From assembly GCA_965204915.1 (NCBI GenBank), contig OZ242023.1, forward strand, positions 2,604,001 through 2,668,000: DNA of 64,000 bases, in the 5' to 3' direction. Of the stretch, positions 16,915-25,717 are shown in pieces. Within the stretch, counting starts at the first letter, position 1, and each line of letters starts with the position of its first letter. The notes under the pieces were generated by a model that searched no databases, was not told where the DNA came from, and worked only from the letters and a program-made list of their open reading frames with translations. A program made the position numbers and the translations under genes. This DNA is from HK1 sp965204915 (GTDB lineage: Bacteria; Pseudomonadota; Gammaproteobacteria; HK1).

Positions 16915-17772
16915 ACGGCGCTTGAAGCGACGAGCGGGACGGCGCGTCTCGATGCGGAGGTCCTGCTCGCACGGGTGCTCGGTTGGAGCCGCACCCGGCT
17001 TCTCACCCATCCCGGTGCGTCCCTCGATCCGGCCCGCGTGCGGCGCTTCGAGGCCCTGGTGGAACGCCGGCGCGACGGCGAGCCGATCGCCTACGTCACG
17101 GGCCGCCGGGAGTTCTGGTCGCTCGAATTCGCCGTGACCCCCGACACCCTCATCCCGCGTCCCGAGACCGAGCACCTCGTCGAAGCCGTCCTCGAGGTCG
17201 TTTCGGCCGGCGACGCCGCGGCCATCGCGGACGTCGGCACCGGCACCGGAGCGGTCGCGGTCGCACTCGCGCGGGAGCGCCCGCGATCGTTCGTCCTCGG
17301 CACCGATCGTTCCCCGGCGGCGGTCGCGGTGGCGCGAGCGAACGCGATCCGGCTCGGTGCCGGCAACGCTTCGTTCGTCGTCGCGGACGCCTGTGCGGCG
17401 CTGGCGCCGAACCGCTGGTCCGTCGTCGTGTCGAATCCTCCCTACGTCGCCGAGAACGATGCACACCTCACGGCCGGCGACCTGCGCTTCGAGCCGCGGG
17501 AAGCGCTCGTCTCCGGTCCGCGGGGGCTGGCCATGCTGGAGACGCTCGCGCGCCAAGGGCCGGCGCGGCTGGTGGACGGGGGCTGGCTGGTGCTGGAGCA
17601 CGGCCGCGACCAGGGGCCGGCGGTGCGCGCCCTCCTCTCCGGCGCGGGACTCGGAGCGGTCGAGACGATCCGCGATCTCGCGGGGAACGAACGGGTGACC
17701 CTGGGGCGACGCGCTCGCCGAGGCGATGATTGCGGTGATCCATCTTTACCGCACCATCTGGAAATGTCTTGA
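16849..17772 (+). CDS. prmC: Peptide chain release factor N5-glutamine methyltransferase
   Basis: 307 residues. PrmC methylates the Gln of the GGQ motif of release factors RF1 and RF2. The AdoMet-binding DVGTGTGAVAVALA is at about 131-144 and the catalytic SNPPYVAEN at about 200-208, as in the family. The N-terminal helical domain ends in IPRPETEHLVE, also typical. The start is ATG at 16849 or, equally well, 16855; a GGAG lies just upstream and the start region belongs to the third copy of a tandem triplication. In many gammaproteobacteria prmC follows prfA, but here it follows a dioxygenase gene, so the usual operon has been broken. Confidence 0.9.
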   Translation: MRMAQAAVGRAPTVGQALARARTALEATSGTARLDAEVLLARVLGWSRTRLLTHPGASLDPARVRRFEALVERRRDGEPIAYVTGRREFWSLEFAVTPDTLIPRPETEHLVEAVLEVVSAGDAAAIADVGTGTGAVAVALARERPRSFVLGTDRSPAAVAVARANAIRLGAGNASFVVADACAALAPNRWSVVVSNPPYVAENDAHLTAGDLRFEPREALVSGPRGLAMLETLARQGPARLVDGGWLVLEHGRDQGPAVRALLSGAGLGAVETIRDLAGNERVTLGRRARRGDDCGDPSLPHHLEMS

Positions 17773-17800
17773 AGATCAATATTGTCATGTCGATCGAATT

Positions 17801-17967
17801 CCATGTACCTCGAGTTTCGGGATTCGCTGACCGAAATGGATTCCCGCTTTCGCGGGAATGACGTCATTTCAGCGAGACGCGTTGCCTTTTAGCTGGCCGT
17901 CATTCCCGCGAAAGCGGGAATCCATCGCCTGATTCAGGCATTTTGAATCCCGAAACTTGAGCATGTA
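17801..17967. repeat. Nested inverted-repeat element (MITE/REPIN-like)
   Basis: Outer arms CTCGAGTTTCGGGATTC (near 17808) and GAATCCCGAAACTTGAG (near 17945) are complementary at 16 of 17 positions. Inside are two copies of the palindromic core ATTCCCGCGAAAGCGGGAAT, one in each orientation (17840-17859 and 17902-17921), flanked by GACG/CGTC. The whole can fold into a long hairpin of about 160 bases. The core is the same dispersed repeat found at 43.7 and 44.9 kb. Confidence 0.7.
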
Positions 17968-17968
17968 C

Positions 17969-18097
17969 GAACCTGTCTCGAAATTGGATTTCACTGCATC
18001 CGCGTGACCGAAAGGAATTTGGGCGTCATGAAAATCAATGGGTTGCCATCATGCTTTGATGGTCCATGATCCCGGATGGTGATTTCGAGACAGGTTC
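17969..18097. repeat. Second inverted-repeat element with 16-bp arms
   Basis: GAACCTGTCTCGAAAT at 17969-17984 and its exact complement ATTTCGAGACAGGTTC at 18082-18097 bound a 97-base AT-richer core that includes TGAAAATCAATGGGTTGCC. The layout is that of a small non-autonomous mobile element directly abutting the preceding one. No coding capacity is apparent. Confidence 0.65.
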
Positions 18098-18185
18098 ACG
18101 GCACTCCCTCGGCGGTAGCGGGCAAGACGCCCGCTCTCACGGGAGATCCGGCCCGTGGCCCCGCTTGCCTCACCGGTACTCGCTA

Positions 18186-19913
18186 CTATCCACCCGCCCT
18201 CTTCCGCACCTTCCCCCAAGTGTCGCGTAGCGTGACGGTGCGGTTGAACACCGGCGCCCCCGGCGCGTGGTCCCTGGAATCGGCCACGAAATAGCCGAGG
18301 CGCTCGAACTGGAAACGCGCGCCGGGGCTCGCGAAGGCAAGGGAGGGCTCGACCACGGCGGACTCCAGCACTTCCAGCGAATCCGGGTCGAGCTGTTGCG
18401 CGAGGCGCTCCAGGTCGTGATCCGGCGCCGGGTCCCGGAACAGCCGGTCGTAGAGCCGCACCGTCGCCCGCACCCCCTCTCGCGCGCAGACCCAGTGGAC
18501 GGCGCCCCGGACCTTGCGGCCGTCGGGCGCCCTGCCGCCGCGTGATCCGGGGTCGTAGCGGCCGCGGATCTCGACCGCCTCCCCGGTGCGGGGGTCCCTG
18601 ACGACGCCGGTACAGGTCACGAGGCAGGCATAGCGCAGCCGCACCTCCCGGCCGGGGGCGAAGCGGAAGAACTTGCGGGGCGGGTCCTCCATGAAGTCGT
18701 CGCGCTCGATGAACAGCTCGCGCGAGAAGGGCAGATCGCGGCCGCCCAGCGAGGGGTCCGATGGATGGTTCGGAGCCTCGAAGGTTTCAGCCGCGTCCTC
18801 CGGATAATTCTCGATCACGAGCTTCAGCGGACGCAGCACCGCCATCGCCCGCGGCGTCACGGGGTCGAGGTCGGCCCGCACGCAGGTCTCGAGCTGCTCG
18901 AACTCCACCGCGCCATCGTTCTTGGTGACTCCGATCCGCTCGCAGAAGTCACGCAACGCCCCCGGGGTGAACCCGCGCCGCCGCATCCCCGCGATGGTGG
19001 GCATCCGCGGGTCGTCCCATCCGCTCACGTATCCGCCCTCCACCAACAGGGTGAGATAACGTTTGCTCATGACGGTATGGGTCAGGTTCAGCCGGCCGAA
19101 CTCGATCTGGCGCGGCGGCGACGGGACCTCGAGCACTTCGAGGAACCACTCGTAGAGCGGCCGGTGATCTTCGAACTCCAGGGTGCACAGCGAATGGGTG
19201 ACGCCTTCGATCGCGTCCGACAGCGCCTGCGCGAAGTCGTACATCGGATAGACGTGCCAGACGTCGCCGGTCAGGGGGTGCGGGGTGTGCACGATGCGGT
19301 AGATCACCGGGTCCCGGAGGTTCATGTTCGGGGACGCCATGTCGATCTTCGCCCGCAGCACGTGGGCACCCTCCTCGAACTCGCCGTCGCGCATGCGCAT
19401 GAAGAGATCGACGCTCTCGGCGGCCGGGCGGGAGCGGTAGGGGCTGTCGCGGCCCGGCTCGGTGAGGGTGCCCCGGTGAGCGCGGATCTGCTCGGGGTCG
19501 AGGCTGCATACGTAGGCGTGCCCCGATTCGATCAGCCGCACCGCGTAGCCGAACAGCGAGCCGAAGTAGTCGGAGGCATGGCGCAGGCGTTCGCCCCAGT
19601 CGAAGCCGAGCCAGCGGACGTCGCCCTGGATCTCCTCCATGAAGTCGACCCGCTCCTTCGTCGGGTTCGTATCGTCGAAGCGCAGGTAGCACGCGGCTCC
19701 GGGGTAGTCGCGCGCGATGCCGAAGTTCAGGCAGATCGACTTGGCGTGCCCGACGTGCAGGTAGCCGTTGGGCTCGGGCGGAAACCGCGTCACGACGCTT
19801 CCCGGGACCTTGCCCGCCGCGACGTCGGCGTCGATCGCCTGGCGGATGAAGTTGGCGGGTGCGGCGCCCTGCATCGCCCGTACCGCCGCACGGGAATCCT
19901 TCGTTTCAGCCAT
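18186..19913 (-). CDS. glnS: Glutaminyl-tRNA synthetase
   Basis: 575 residues. Charges tRNA-Gln with glutamine in the cytoplasm. Class I signature motifs are clear: PEPNGYLHVGHAKS (HIGH-like, near residue 50) and VMSKRYL (KMSKS-like). The acceptor-binding and two-barrel anticodon-binding regions follow, with length normal for the bacterial enzyme. The start is the ATG at 19911-19913 preceded by GAGCGAGG; a GTG-type extension upstream adds 16 residues without homology. The family is typical of gamma- and some betaproteobacteria. It is divergent from the cytochrome c gene at 20104. The 3' end lies next to the repeat cluster at 17.8-18.1 kb. Confidence 0.95.
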   Translation of the reverse strand: MAETKDSRAAVRAMQGAAPANFIRQAIDADVAAGKVPGSVVTRFPPEPNGYLHVGHAKSICLNFGIARDYPGAACYLRFDDTNPTKERVDFMEEIQGDVRWLGFDWGERLRHASDYFGSLFGYAVRLIESGHAYVCSLDPEQIRAHRGTLTEPGRDSPYRSRPAAESVDLFMRMRDGEFEEGAHVLRAKIDMASPNMNLRDPVIYRIVHTPHPLTGDVWHVYPMYDFAQALSDAIEGVTHSLCTLEFEDHRPLYEWFLEVLEVPSPPRQIEFGRLNLTHTVMSKRYLTLLVEGGYVSGWDDPRMPTIAGMRRRGFTPGALRDFCERIGVTKNDGAVEFEQLETCVRADLDPVTPRAMAVLRPLKLVIENYPEDAAETFEAPNHPSDPSLGGRDLPFSRELFIERDDFMEDPPRKFFRFAPGREVRLRYACLVTCTGVVRDPRTGEAVEIRGRYDPGSRGGRAPDGRKVRGAVHWVCAREGVRATVRLYDRLFRDPAPDHDLERLAQQLDPDSLEVLESAVVEPSLAFASPGARFQFERLGYFVADSRDHAPGAPVFNRTVTLRDTWGKVRKRAGG

Positions 19914-19978
19914 TCCTCGCTCCGGGTCCAGTAGGCGGGCGCATGGTACCGGTACCGTCAACCACGTGACACGTCTTG

Positions 19979-20007
19979 TTGGTGAGCCGACTTCAAGCCG
20001 TTATACT
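19979..20007 (+). promoter_or_regulatory. Candidate sigma-70 promoter for the cytochrome c genes
   Basis: TTGGTG (19979-19984) and TATACT (20002-20007) are 17 bases apart, in the glnS/cytochrome c divergent region, about 95 bases before the first cytochrome start. The -10 is close to consensus; the -35 is weaker. Confidence 0.45.
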
Positions 20008-20103
20008 GCGCCGCGCTTTGCGCCGCTCCGGCATGTACCGGCCGGGAAGTGCGGCGCCGGGACGAATGAACACTTGCCTCGATGCCTTCAGGACAGGGAA
20101 CGG

Positions 20104-20433
20104 ATGAAACGCAAGACACTGATCGGCGCGGCGATGACGGGAATCGCGCTCACCTTCGCCACCCCCTTGCATGCAGCGGGAGACGCCGCGAAGGGGAAGG
20201 TGAAGGCCATCACCTGCATGGGCTGCCACGGGATTCCGGGCTACCACAACGCCTATCCCAACTACCCGGTGCCGCGGGTAGGCGGGCAGCATCCCGAGTA
20301 CATCGTCGTCGCACTCAAGGCGTACAAGTCCGGGAAACGCGACCACAAGACGATGCAGGCCCAGGCCGCATCGCTCAGCGAGCAGGACATGCGGGACATC
20401 GCGGCATACTTCGCATCGGCGGCCAGCGAATGA
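20104..20433 (+). CDS. Small periplasmic cytochrome c (class I, c553-like)
   Basis: 109 residues with a signal peptide (basic MKRKT, hydrophobic core, cleavage near LHAAG) and one haem-binding CMGCH at residues 38-42. A PRVGGQHPEYI motif follows, and a C-terminal helix SEQDMRDIAAYFAS that packs against haem. It is a periplasmic single-haem electron carrier. It is followed 68 bases later by a related gene with the same GGQH motif, so the pair probably arose by duplication. The ATG at 20104 has GGAACGG upstream. The physiological partners are unknown. Confidence 0.88.
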   Translation: MKRKTLIGAAMTGIALTFATPLHAAGDAAKGKVKAITCMGCHGIPGYHNAYPNYPVPRVGGQHPEYIVVALKAYKSGKRDHKTMQAQAASLSEQDMRDIAAYFASAASE

Positions 20434-20501
20434 CCGCACGCTCGAACGACGACACGCCGGCGCCGAAACACACTCGTTCCACACGTCTCCCGGAGGTTCC
20501 G

Positions 20502-20840
20502 ATGATCCGCATACCCCTCGTTCTTGCCGCCGCGGCCGGCGTTGCGTTCTGGCAGGCGGCAACCGCCGCCGGTGATCCGGCGGCCGGCAAGGAGAAGGCC
20601 GCACAGTGCCAGCAGTGCCACGGGCTCGACGGCAACGGCCCGACCCCCCAGTTCCCGAAGATCGGCGGGCAGCATGCGAAGTACATCGTGCAGTCGCTCA
20701 AGGACTACAAGACAGGGATGCGGCAGGACCCGGTCATGGCCGCTTTCGCGGCAGCGCTGTCCAAGCAGGATCAGGAGGATCTGGCCGCCTGGTATGCAAG
20801 TCAGGGCGGGGGGCTCTACACCATCGATTTCAAGGAGTAG
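20502..20840 (+). CDS. Second small periplasmic cytochrome c, paralogous to its neighbour
   Basis: 112 residues. A signal peptide is cleaved near TAAG and a CQQCH haem site lies at about 36-40, then PKIGGQHAKYI matching the neighbour's PRVGGQHPEYI, and a C-terminal QDQEDLAAWYAS helix. GGAGG precedes the ATG. Two tandem c553-like cytochromes of this kind often shuttle electrons to terminal oxidases or from sulfur-compound oxidation, which would suit the TusA/YedE locus elsewhere in the window, but nothing here proves it. Confidence 0.88.
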   Translation: MIRIPLVLAAAAGVAFWQAATAAGDPAAGKEKAAQCQQCHGLDGNGPTPQFPKIGGQHAKYIVQSLKDYKTGMRQDPVMAAFAAALSKQDQEDLAAWYASQGGGLYTIDFKE

Positions 20841-20959
20841 CCCCGGCGTATACGGCAGGGCCCGGCCCGGCTCGGGCGATCTGGGCGTTGCGCGCGCGTC
20901 CCGGGCCCGGTAGCACCACATGTACCCCGACACGCGGCGGACACTTACGCGGCGGATGC

Positions 20960-21202
20960 TTACGCGGGAAGCGAATTGTGGGTCCCGTCGCAGAACGGTG
21001 CGCCGCCGGTGCGTTTGCAGCCGCAGAGCCAGACCTTCTTCGACTCGGCGAGGGAGAGCTTCATCGGCGTGAACCCGGTGTCCTTGTGCGAGCCGTCGCA
21101 GAAGGGCTGCCGGGACGATCTCCCGCATCGGCACCAGAAATACTCACCGGCTTCCAGCTCGGCCCCGTAGGGGCCACGTTGCGCAATGACTGGCTCGTTC
21201 AT
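20960..21202 (-). CDS. CDGSH iron-sulfur domain protein with two motifs
   Basis: 80 residues with two CDGSH motifs: CRCGRSSRQPFCDGSH and CGCKRTGGAPFCDGTH. Each C-X-C...C...H set coordinates a [2Fe-2S] cluster with one His ligand. Bacterial tandem CDGSH proteins of this size are cytoplasmic and probably handle electrons or clusters; no partner is known. It is convergent with the second cytochrome gene. The ATG at 21200-21202 has no strong ribosome binding site. Confidence 0.9.
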   Translation of the reverse strand: MNEPVIAQRGPYGAELEAGEYFWCRCGRSSRQPFCDGSHKDTGFTPMKLSLAESKKVWLCGCKRTGGAPFCDGTHNSLPA

Positions 21203-21339
21203 TTCGATCCGACTCCCGTGAGGTTCGAGGGTATTGCCGGGACCGGCCCGATCCCGGACCCGGGCATTCGTCCCGGCGCACGCTCCCGATCATATCCCGG
21301 CGGGCGCATGGATCGTGGCCTTTCCTTCCGGGGCCGGGA

Positions 21340-21714
21340 TCAGCCGGATGGGGGCCGGGTTCGTTCTTCCAAACGCCCGCGAAGCTCGCCACGCAACTCG
21401 GACAATTCCCGGGCAAGGCCGTGGTGGTCGTCGGCCAAGCGATCCAGCCTGCTCCTCATGTCACGGAAATTCTCCGCGACTTCATCGAACTTCCGGTTGA
21501 CCCCGTCGAACTTCCGGTTGACTTCATCGAAATTCTTCCCGATGTCGTCGAACTTCCTCCCGACGTCGTCGAACTTCTTTCCGACGTCATCGAACTTCTT
21601 TCCGACGTCGCCGAACTGCCGCTCCATGTCGTGGCGCAACGACCGCAGCATCCGCCATGTAAGGCTCCCCAGGGCCACGCCCACGGCGAGAATCGTCCAT
21701 GCTTCGGGGTTCAT
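21340..21714 (-). CDS. Membrane-anchored coiled-coil protein with seven-residue repeats
   Basis: 124 residues. One N-terminal membrane helix (WTILAVGVALGSLTW) is followed by heptad-like units of the form (D/G)DVGKKF: at least six near-identical copies in a row (DVGKKF, DVGRKF, DIGKNF, EVNRKF, GVNRKF, EVAENF). These correspond to 21-base DNA repeats at about 21480-21620. The rest is a charged coiled coil with no known domain. Such proteins can act as spacers or scaffolds at the membrane. The ATG at 21712-21714 is chosen because the helix begins directly after it. The family is unknown. Confidence 0.6.
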   Translation of the reverse strand: MNPEAWTILAVGVALGSLTWRMLRSLRHDMERQFGDVGKKFDDVGKKFDDVGRKFDDIGKNFDEVNRKFDGVNRKFDEVAENFRDMRSRLDRLADDHHGLARELSELRGELRGRLEERTRPPSG

Positions 21715-22050
21715 GCTCGTTTCCCCAGCCTCACGTCCTGCTCGGACCCGTCCAGCCGCCCGATGCTCGGCAGTATAACCCCGCGGCCGGCCGAATACCG
21801 TGCGTCCAGCCCGATTCGGACGGCCTCCGGAGGCACTCGTTCGTAGGCGCAGAGCGCTTCGTGCGGTCGAGGGCACGCTGTCGAGCGCGGTCATCCCTGG
21901 TCCACAGGTGCGGGCCGGTTCAAGGGACCGATACCGGAACGGACGTGGTTCCTCCGGGGACGGCGCAGCAGCCCCACCGCGGGCGGGAATTCCGAGGGTT
22001 CGGCACAGTCGAGCGTATCGATCCGCTCAACCGTTCCGCGGGCACGGGCG

Positions 22051-22746
22051 TCAGATCCGCCGGCCCTCCAGCCGTTCGCGCAACCGTTCGACGTGGAACC
22101 GCGCGCCGCGCGCGCGGGGATGGATTTCCAGCACCTTCTCGAACGCCCCGAGCGCGCCCTCCTCGTCCCCGCGTTCGAGAAAGATCAGCCCCATCCCCGA
22201 GATCGCCCCGAAATGGCGCGGCTCCAGCGCGAGGGTGCGCTCGATGTCGCGCACCGAGTCTTCGTACCGATCCATCAGGTAGTAGACGGTCGCGCGCTTG
22301 TTCCAGGCTTCCGCGAACTCCGGCGCGGCGAGGATCAGATCGGTGAAGCGCTCGGCCGCGTCGCGGAGCCGGTTCGCACCCATGGCTTCGACGCCTCGCG
22401 CCATGAGCTCGTTCAGCGCCCGATCGCCCCCGTCGAGCCAGATCCCCCAGATGGCGCCCTCGATCGGGAGGGCCTGCTCCGGGTTCGGTGCTTCGGCCAG
22501 CGCGGCGAACAGCCCCGGGAGGCGCGGGTCCCGCTGATCGGCGGAGGCGTCCGGCGGTCCGGCGAGCGCAGCGGCCAGCAGCACCAAGGCGGGTACGAGT
22601 GCACGCAGAGGACCCGCCTCGCAAGCGGCCGTCCGGCCCTTGGACGTACGCCTTCGGCTTCGGATCAACTCCGCGTCTCCTCCGGCAGGTGTGGAGCCGG
22701 GCTCCGCGTCCGGCCCGGGCAGTCCGGGGGCGTAGAGCCGGCACAC
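22051..22746 (-). CDS. Exported TPR protein
   Basis: Up to 231 residues. A basic then hydrophobic segment (LRALVPALVLLAAALAG) with an ADA-type cleavage region resembles a signal peptide, and the mature part has tetratricopeptide-like repeats: NRLRDAAERFTDLILAAPEFAEAWNK, AEAWNKRATVYYLMDRYEDS and GLIFLERGDEEGALGAFEK each fit the 34-residue pattern. The likely role is a periplasmic or membrane-associated scaffold. The GTG start at 22746 gives an unusually long N-region before the hydrophobic core, so the true start is probably internal. Gene neighbours (glutathione reductase upstream) give no hint. Confidence 0.6.
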   Translation of the reverse strand: MCRLYAPGLPGPDAEPGSTPAGGDAELIRSRRRTSKGRTAACEAGPLRALVPALVLLAAALAGPPDASADQRDPRLPGLFAALAEAPNPEQALPIEGAIWGIWLDGGDRALNELMARGVEAMGANRLRDAAERFTDLILAAPEFAEAWNKRATVYYLMDRYEDSVRDIERTLALEPRHFGAISGMGLIFLERGDEEGALGAFEKVLEIHPRARGARFHVERLRERLEGRRI

Positions 22747-22810
22747 CGCGTTCCGGGCTGGACGCCCATTCGCCTCCGAATCCGCAGCAGCGATTCCGGC
22801 GGGCTCCGGA

Positions 22811-24169
22811 TCATCGCATGGTCACCAGCTCTTCCGCGCTCGTCGGATGGATCGCCACCGTGTCGTCGAGGTCGCGCTTGCGTGCGCCCATCCGCACCGC
22901 CACCGCGAAGCCCTGCATCATCTCGTCGGCGCCTTCCCCGATCACGTGGCAGCCGGCGATGCGCTCGTCCTCGCCCACGGTGACGAGCTTCATCGCGGTC
23001 TTGCGCGGGTGGTCGGAGAATGCGTGGTACATCGAGTTGAACCGGGTCGTATACACCCGCACCGCGTCGCCGTGCCCGGCCCGCGCCTGCGCCTCGGTCA
23101 GGCCGACGGTGCCGATCGGCGGATGGGTGAAGACCACGGTCGGGATGCAGTCGTAGCCGAGCCTCCGATCCGCCTGTCCGCCGAACAGGCGGTCCGCGAG
23201 CCGCCGGCCCGCGGCGATGGCGACCGGGGTCAGTGGCGCCCGGCCGGTAACGTCGCCGATCGCGTAGACGCCTTCGGCGCCGGTGCGCTGGAACTCGTCC
23301 ACGACGACCGCACCGTCCGGCGCGGTCTCCACCCCGGCGGCGGGGAGATCGAGGGTAGTGGTGTTGGGTTTGCGCCCGACGGCCCACAGCACCGAGTCCA
23401 CCCCGTCGAGCGACGAGCCGTCGGAGATCCGGACGGTGAGCGCGCCGCCGGGCCGCTCGTCGCGTTCGATCCGCGCCAGCGTGGCCCCGGTCCTGATCTC
23501 GATTCCATCGGCGGCCAGGGCGGCCATGAGCTCTGTGCCCAGCATCTCGTCGAAGGCGCGAAGCACCCGATCACGGCGCAGCACCATGACGACCTCGCTG
23601 CCGAGCGCGCGGAGCATCCCGGCGAGCTCGACCGCGATGTACCCGCTGCCGGTGACCACCGTCCGGCGCGGGCACTCGTCGAGCTCGAAGAAGCCGTCGG
23701 AGGTGATCCCGAGCTCCGCTCCCGGCGTGGGCGGGACCGAGGGTACGCCTCCGGTCGCGATCACCACGTGGTCGGCGGTGAGGCGCGCGCCGCCAGCCTC
23801 GACGGTGCGCGGCGCGACGAAACGGGCCGTGCCCTCGTAGCGCGAGACCCCCGCGGTCTCCAGGTTTCGCGCGTAGATCCCGTTCAGCCGCGCGACGTAG
23901 GCGTCACGGGCACGCCTGAGCGACGGCCAACTGAATTCCTCGCGGGAGATACGGAAGCCGTAGCCCGCATAGTCGTCCAGAGCGTGGCCGAGGGACGCGG
24001 CGTACCACATCAGCTTCTTCGGGACGCAGCCGACGTTGACGCAGGTGCCGCCCAGCCGCCCGTGCTCGACCACCGCGGCACGCGCCCCGTAGCTCGCGGC
24101 CCGGATCGCCGACGCGATCCCGCCGCTGCCGCCGCCGATGGCGAGAAAATCGAAGTCGGCATCCTTCAT
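22811..24169 (-). CDS. gor: Glutathione-disulfide reductase
   Basis: 452 residues. FAD-dependent reduction of oxidised glutathione with NADPH in the cytoplasm. FAD motif GGGSGG is near residue 12, the redox-active disulfide is GGTCVNVGCVPKK with Cys43 and Cys48, and the NADPH-binding fold follows (VVTGSGYIAVELAG). The C-terminal interface ends VAIHPTSAEELV, in which the His that relays a proton and the Glu are conserved; this HPT...EE motif is diagnostic of the enzyme family. The ATG at 24169 overlaps the intergenic TGACAC, only three bases from the stop of the upstream gene, so the two are probably cotranscribed. Confidence 0.92.
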   Translation of the reverse strand: MKDADFDFLAIGGGSGGIASAIRAASYGARAAVVEHGRLGGTCVNVGCVPKKLMWYAASLGHALDDYAGYGFRISREEFSWPSLRRARDAYVARLNGIYARNLETAGVSRYEGTARFVAPRTVEAGGARLTADHVVIATGGVPSVPPTPGAELGITSDGFFELDECPRRTVVTGSGYIAVELAGMLRALGSEVVMVLRRDRVLRAFDEMLGTELMAALAADGIEIRTGATLARIERDERPGGALTVRISDGSSLDGVDSVLWAVGRKPNTTTLDLPAAGVETAPDGAVVVDEFQRTGAEGVYAIGDVTGRAPLTPVAIAAGRRLADRLFGGQADRRLGYDCIPTVVFTHPPIGTVGLTEAQARAGHGDAVRVYTTRFNSMYHAFSDHPRKTAMKLVTVGEDERIAGCHVIGEGADEMMQGFAVAVRMGARKRDLDDTVAIHPTSAEELVTMR

Positions 24170-24172
24170 GTG

Positions 24173-25711
24173 TCAGGGATTTCCCATGCTCTGCACGTCC
24201 CGGCGCCGGACCGGAGCGATCTCCAGGCCGAGGTTCAGGATAGTGTACCGCTCGATGCCCGAGAGGGCGGAGAGCCATCCACGGGTCTCCGGCCGGGGGT
24301 GGAAGCGGAAGCGAAAGCCCCATCCGCCACCGCCCTCCCCTTCAGGAAACACGAAGCCCGACGCCTCGCGCCCCGGCCCGTCGATCGCTTCGTGCAGAAG
24401 CTGCCGGAGCCGGCCCCTGGCGAAGAGGCCGCCCGCCGCCGGCCGAGCCTGCACGAAGGGCTGGCGCTCCCCCGCGCCGGGGTCGATCTCGAAGCCGTCC
24501 CGCTTGGCGGCGGCGGGCCGGACTTCCAGCGTCCGCATGTCGAGGCGGTCCCCGTGCTCCAGGTAGCTCAAGCGTGCGCCCGCCAGATGGAATCCTTGCA
24601 CGGGGTCGGGCGTCTCCAGGCTCTGATTCCCGTATTCGCTCCGGCTCTCGGACCCGCTGCGGCTCTCGGCTCCGCTTCGGCTCTTGGACCCACTTCGGCT
24701 CTCGGGCTCGTTCCGGTGCCCGGCCTCGTTCCGGCTCTCGGCCTCGTTCCGGTGCCCGGCCTCGTTCCGGTGCCCGGCCTCGTTCCGGCTCTCGGTCCCG
24801 TTCAGGCTCCCGGAGAGGTCGAGCAGCAGGACACCTCCCGCACCGACGACCTCCAGCCATCCGTCTTCGATCACGGCGGCGGTGTCGGCGCCGACGCCGA
24901 GCCCGCGCTCGATCCCGAGCTGGCGCATGGCCACCAGGATCTCGGCAAAGCGCCCCGCGGTGAAGGCGTGCTGGTCGACGAGCCATCCCTCCCCCATCAG
25001 CCCGAGTCCCCGATGGAGCCGCGCGGGAGCGATACGAGCTTTCGCGAGCGCTTCCAGCGCGTCGATCCCGGTGAACAGCCCGTTGATTCCCGGGACGCCT
25101 CCGACGACGGCGCCGCCCGCCGCGTACATCTCGGCGACGGCGGCGGCCATCGGGGTCGGTGAGCCGTCGGCCCGAAAGAGCACCTCGGCGAGGCGTTGCG
25201 GCGCCCCGCCGACGAAGAAGACCCCCGCCGCTTCGCGTACCTTCGCGACCAGCGCCGGATCGCCGGTCGCATGCCGGTGCCCGACCCCGAACTCGGCGGG
25301 ATCGACCGCGACGGGAAGAAGCTCGGCGAATGCACCGTGACGCTCCAGCGCACGCTGCGCGAAGCCGCCGTAGAGCTTCGGCCGGTCGCCGGCGGCGGCG
25401 ATGATCACCAGCTCCGGGGCCTGCCCGGCGATGCGGCTCCAGACCTCGCGCTGGTTGAAGCGCAGCACCCCGCCGACCAGGATCACGGTTCCAGCGCCCG
25501 GCTTCGGCTCCGGGACGCCCGGCCGCGGCCATCCGAGCCACAGGAGCGCGAGCAACAGGAGCAGCGTTCTCCCCGCCGGCCCGGACTCGGACTTCGCGCG
25601 CGGGGCCACGATGCGAACGCGCGCGACGAAGGCGCGCGGATCCCCGAACGCGCGGGTCCGGGCGCCGAAGCCGGAGCACGGCCGGTTCCGTGAATGGGCG
25701 GTGCCGAACAT
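24173..25711 (-). CDS. Cyanophycinase-like (peptidase S51) protein, probably inactive, with repeat insertion
   Basis: Up to 512 residues; a GTG at 25607-25609 would give a shorter form with a clearer signal peptide (GRTLLLLLALLWLG). The fold matches cyanophycinases: GTVILVGGVLRFNQREVW, the conserved VGGAPQRLAEV, and GVGADTAAVIED. In active enzymes the nucleophile lies in a GTSAGA motif, but here the corresponding stretch is AGGAVVGGVPGINGL, with no Ser, so catalysis is doubtful. At about residues 305-365 there is a low-complexity run of six-residue units (NEAGHR, NEAESR and SGSESR types) encoded by 18-base repeats at 24620-24810. It neighbours the gor gene by three bases. It may be a ligand-binding relic. 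Confidence 0.65.
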   Translation of the reverse strand: MFGTAHSRNRPCSGFGARTRAFGDPRAFVARVRIVAPRAKSESGPAGRTLLLLLALLWLGWPRPGVPEPKPGAGTVILVGGVLRFNQREVWSRIAGQAPELVIIAAAGDRPKLYGGFAQRALERHGAFAELLPVAVDPAEFGVGHRHATGDPALVAKVREAAGVFFVGGAPQRLAEVLFRADGSPTPMAAAVAEMYAAGGAVVGGVPGINGLFTGIDALEALAKARIAPARLHRGLGLMGEGWLVDQHAFTAGRFAEILVAMRQLGIERGLGVGADTAAVIEDGWLEVVGAGGVLLLDLSGSLNGTESRNEAGHRNEAGHRNEAESRNEAGHRNEPESRSGSKSRSGAESRSGSESRSEYGNQSLETPDPVQGFHLAGARLSYLEHGDRLDMRTLEVRPAAAKRDGFEIDPGAGERQPFVQARPAAGGLFARGRLRQLLHEAIDGPGREASGFVFPEGEGGGGWGFRFRFHPRPETRGWLSALSGIERYTILNLGLEIAPVRRRDVQSMGNP

Positions 25712-25717
25712 GGACGT

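Noticed and set aside
24620..24810. Regular 18-base repeats resembling an array
   Set aside because: They are coding hexapeptide repeats without spacers and have no CRISPR-like spacing.
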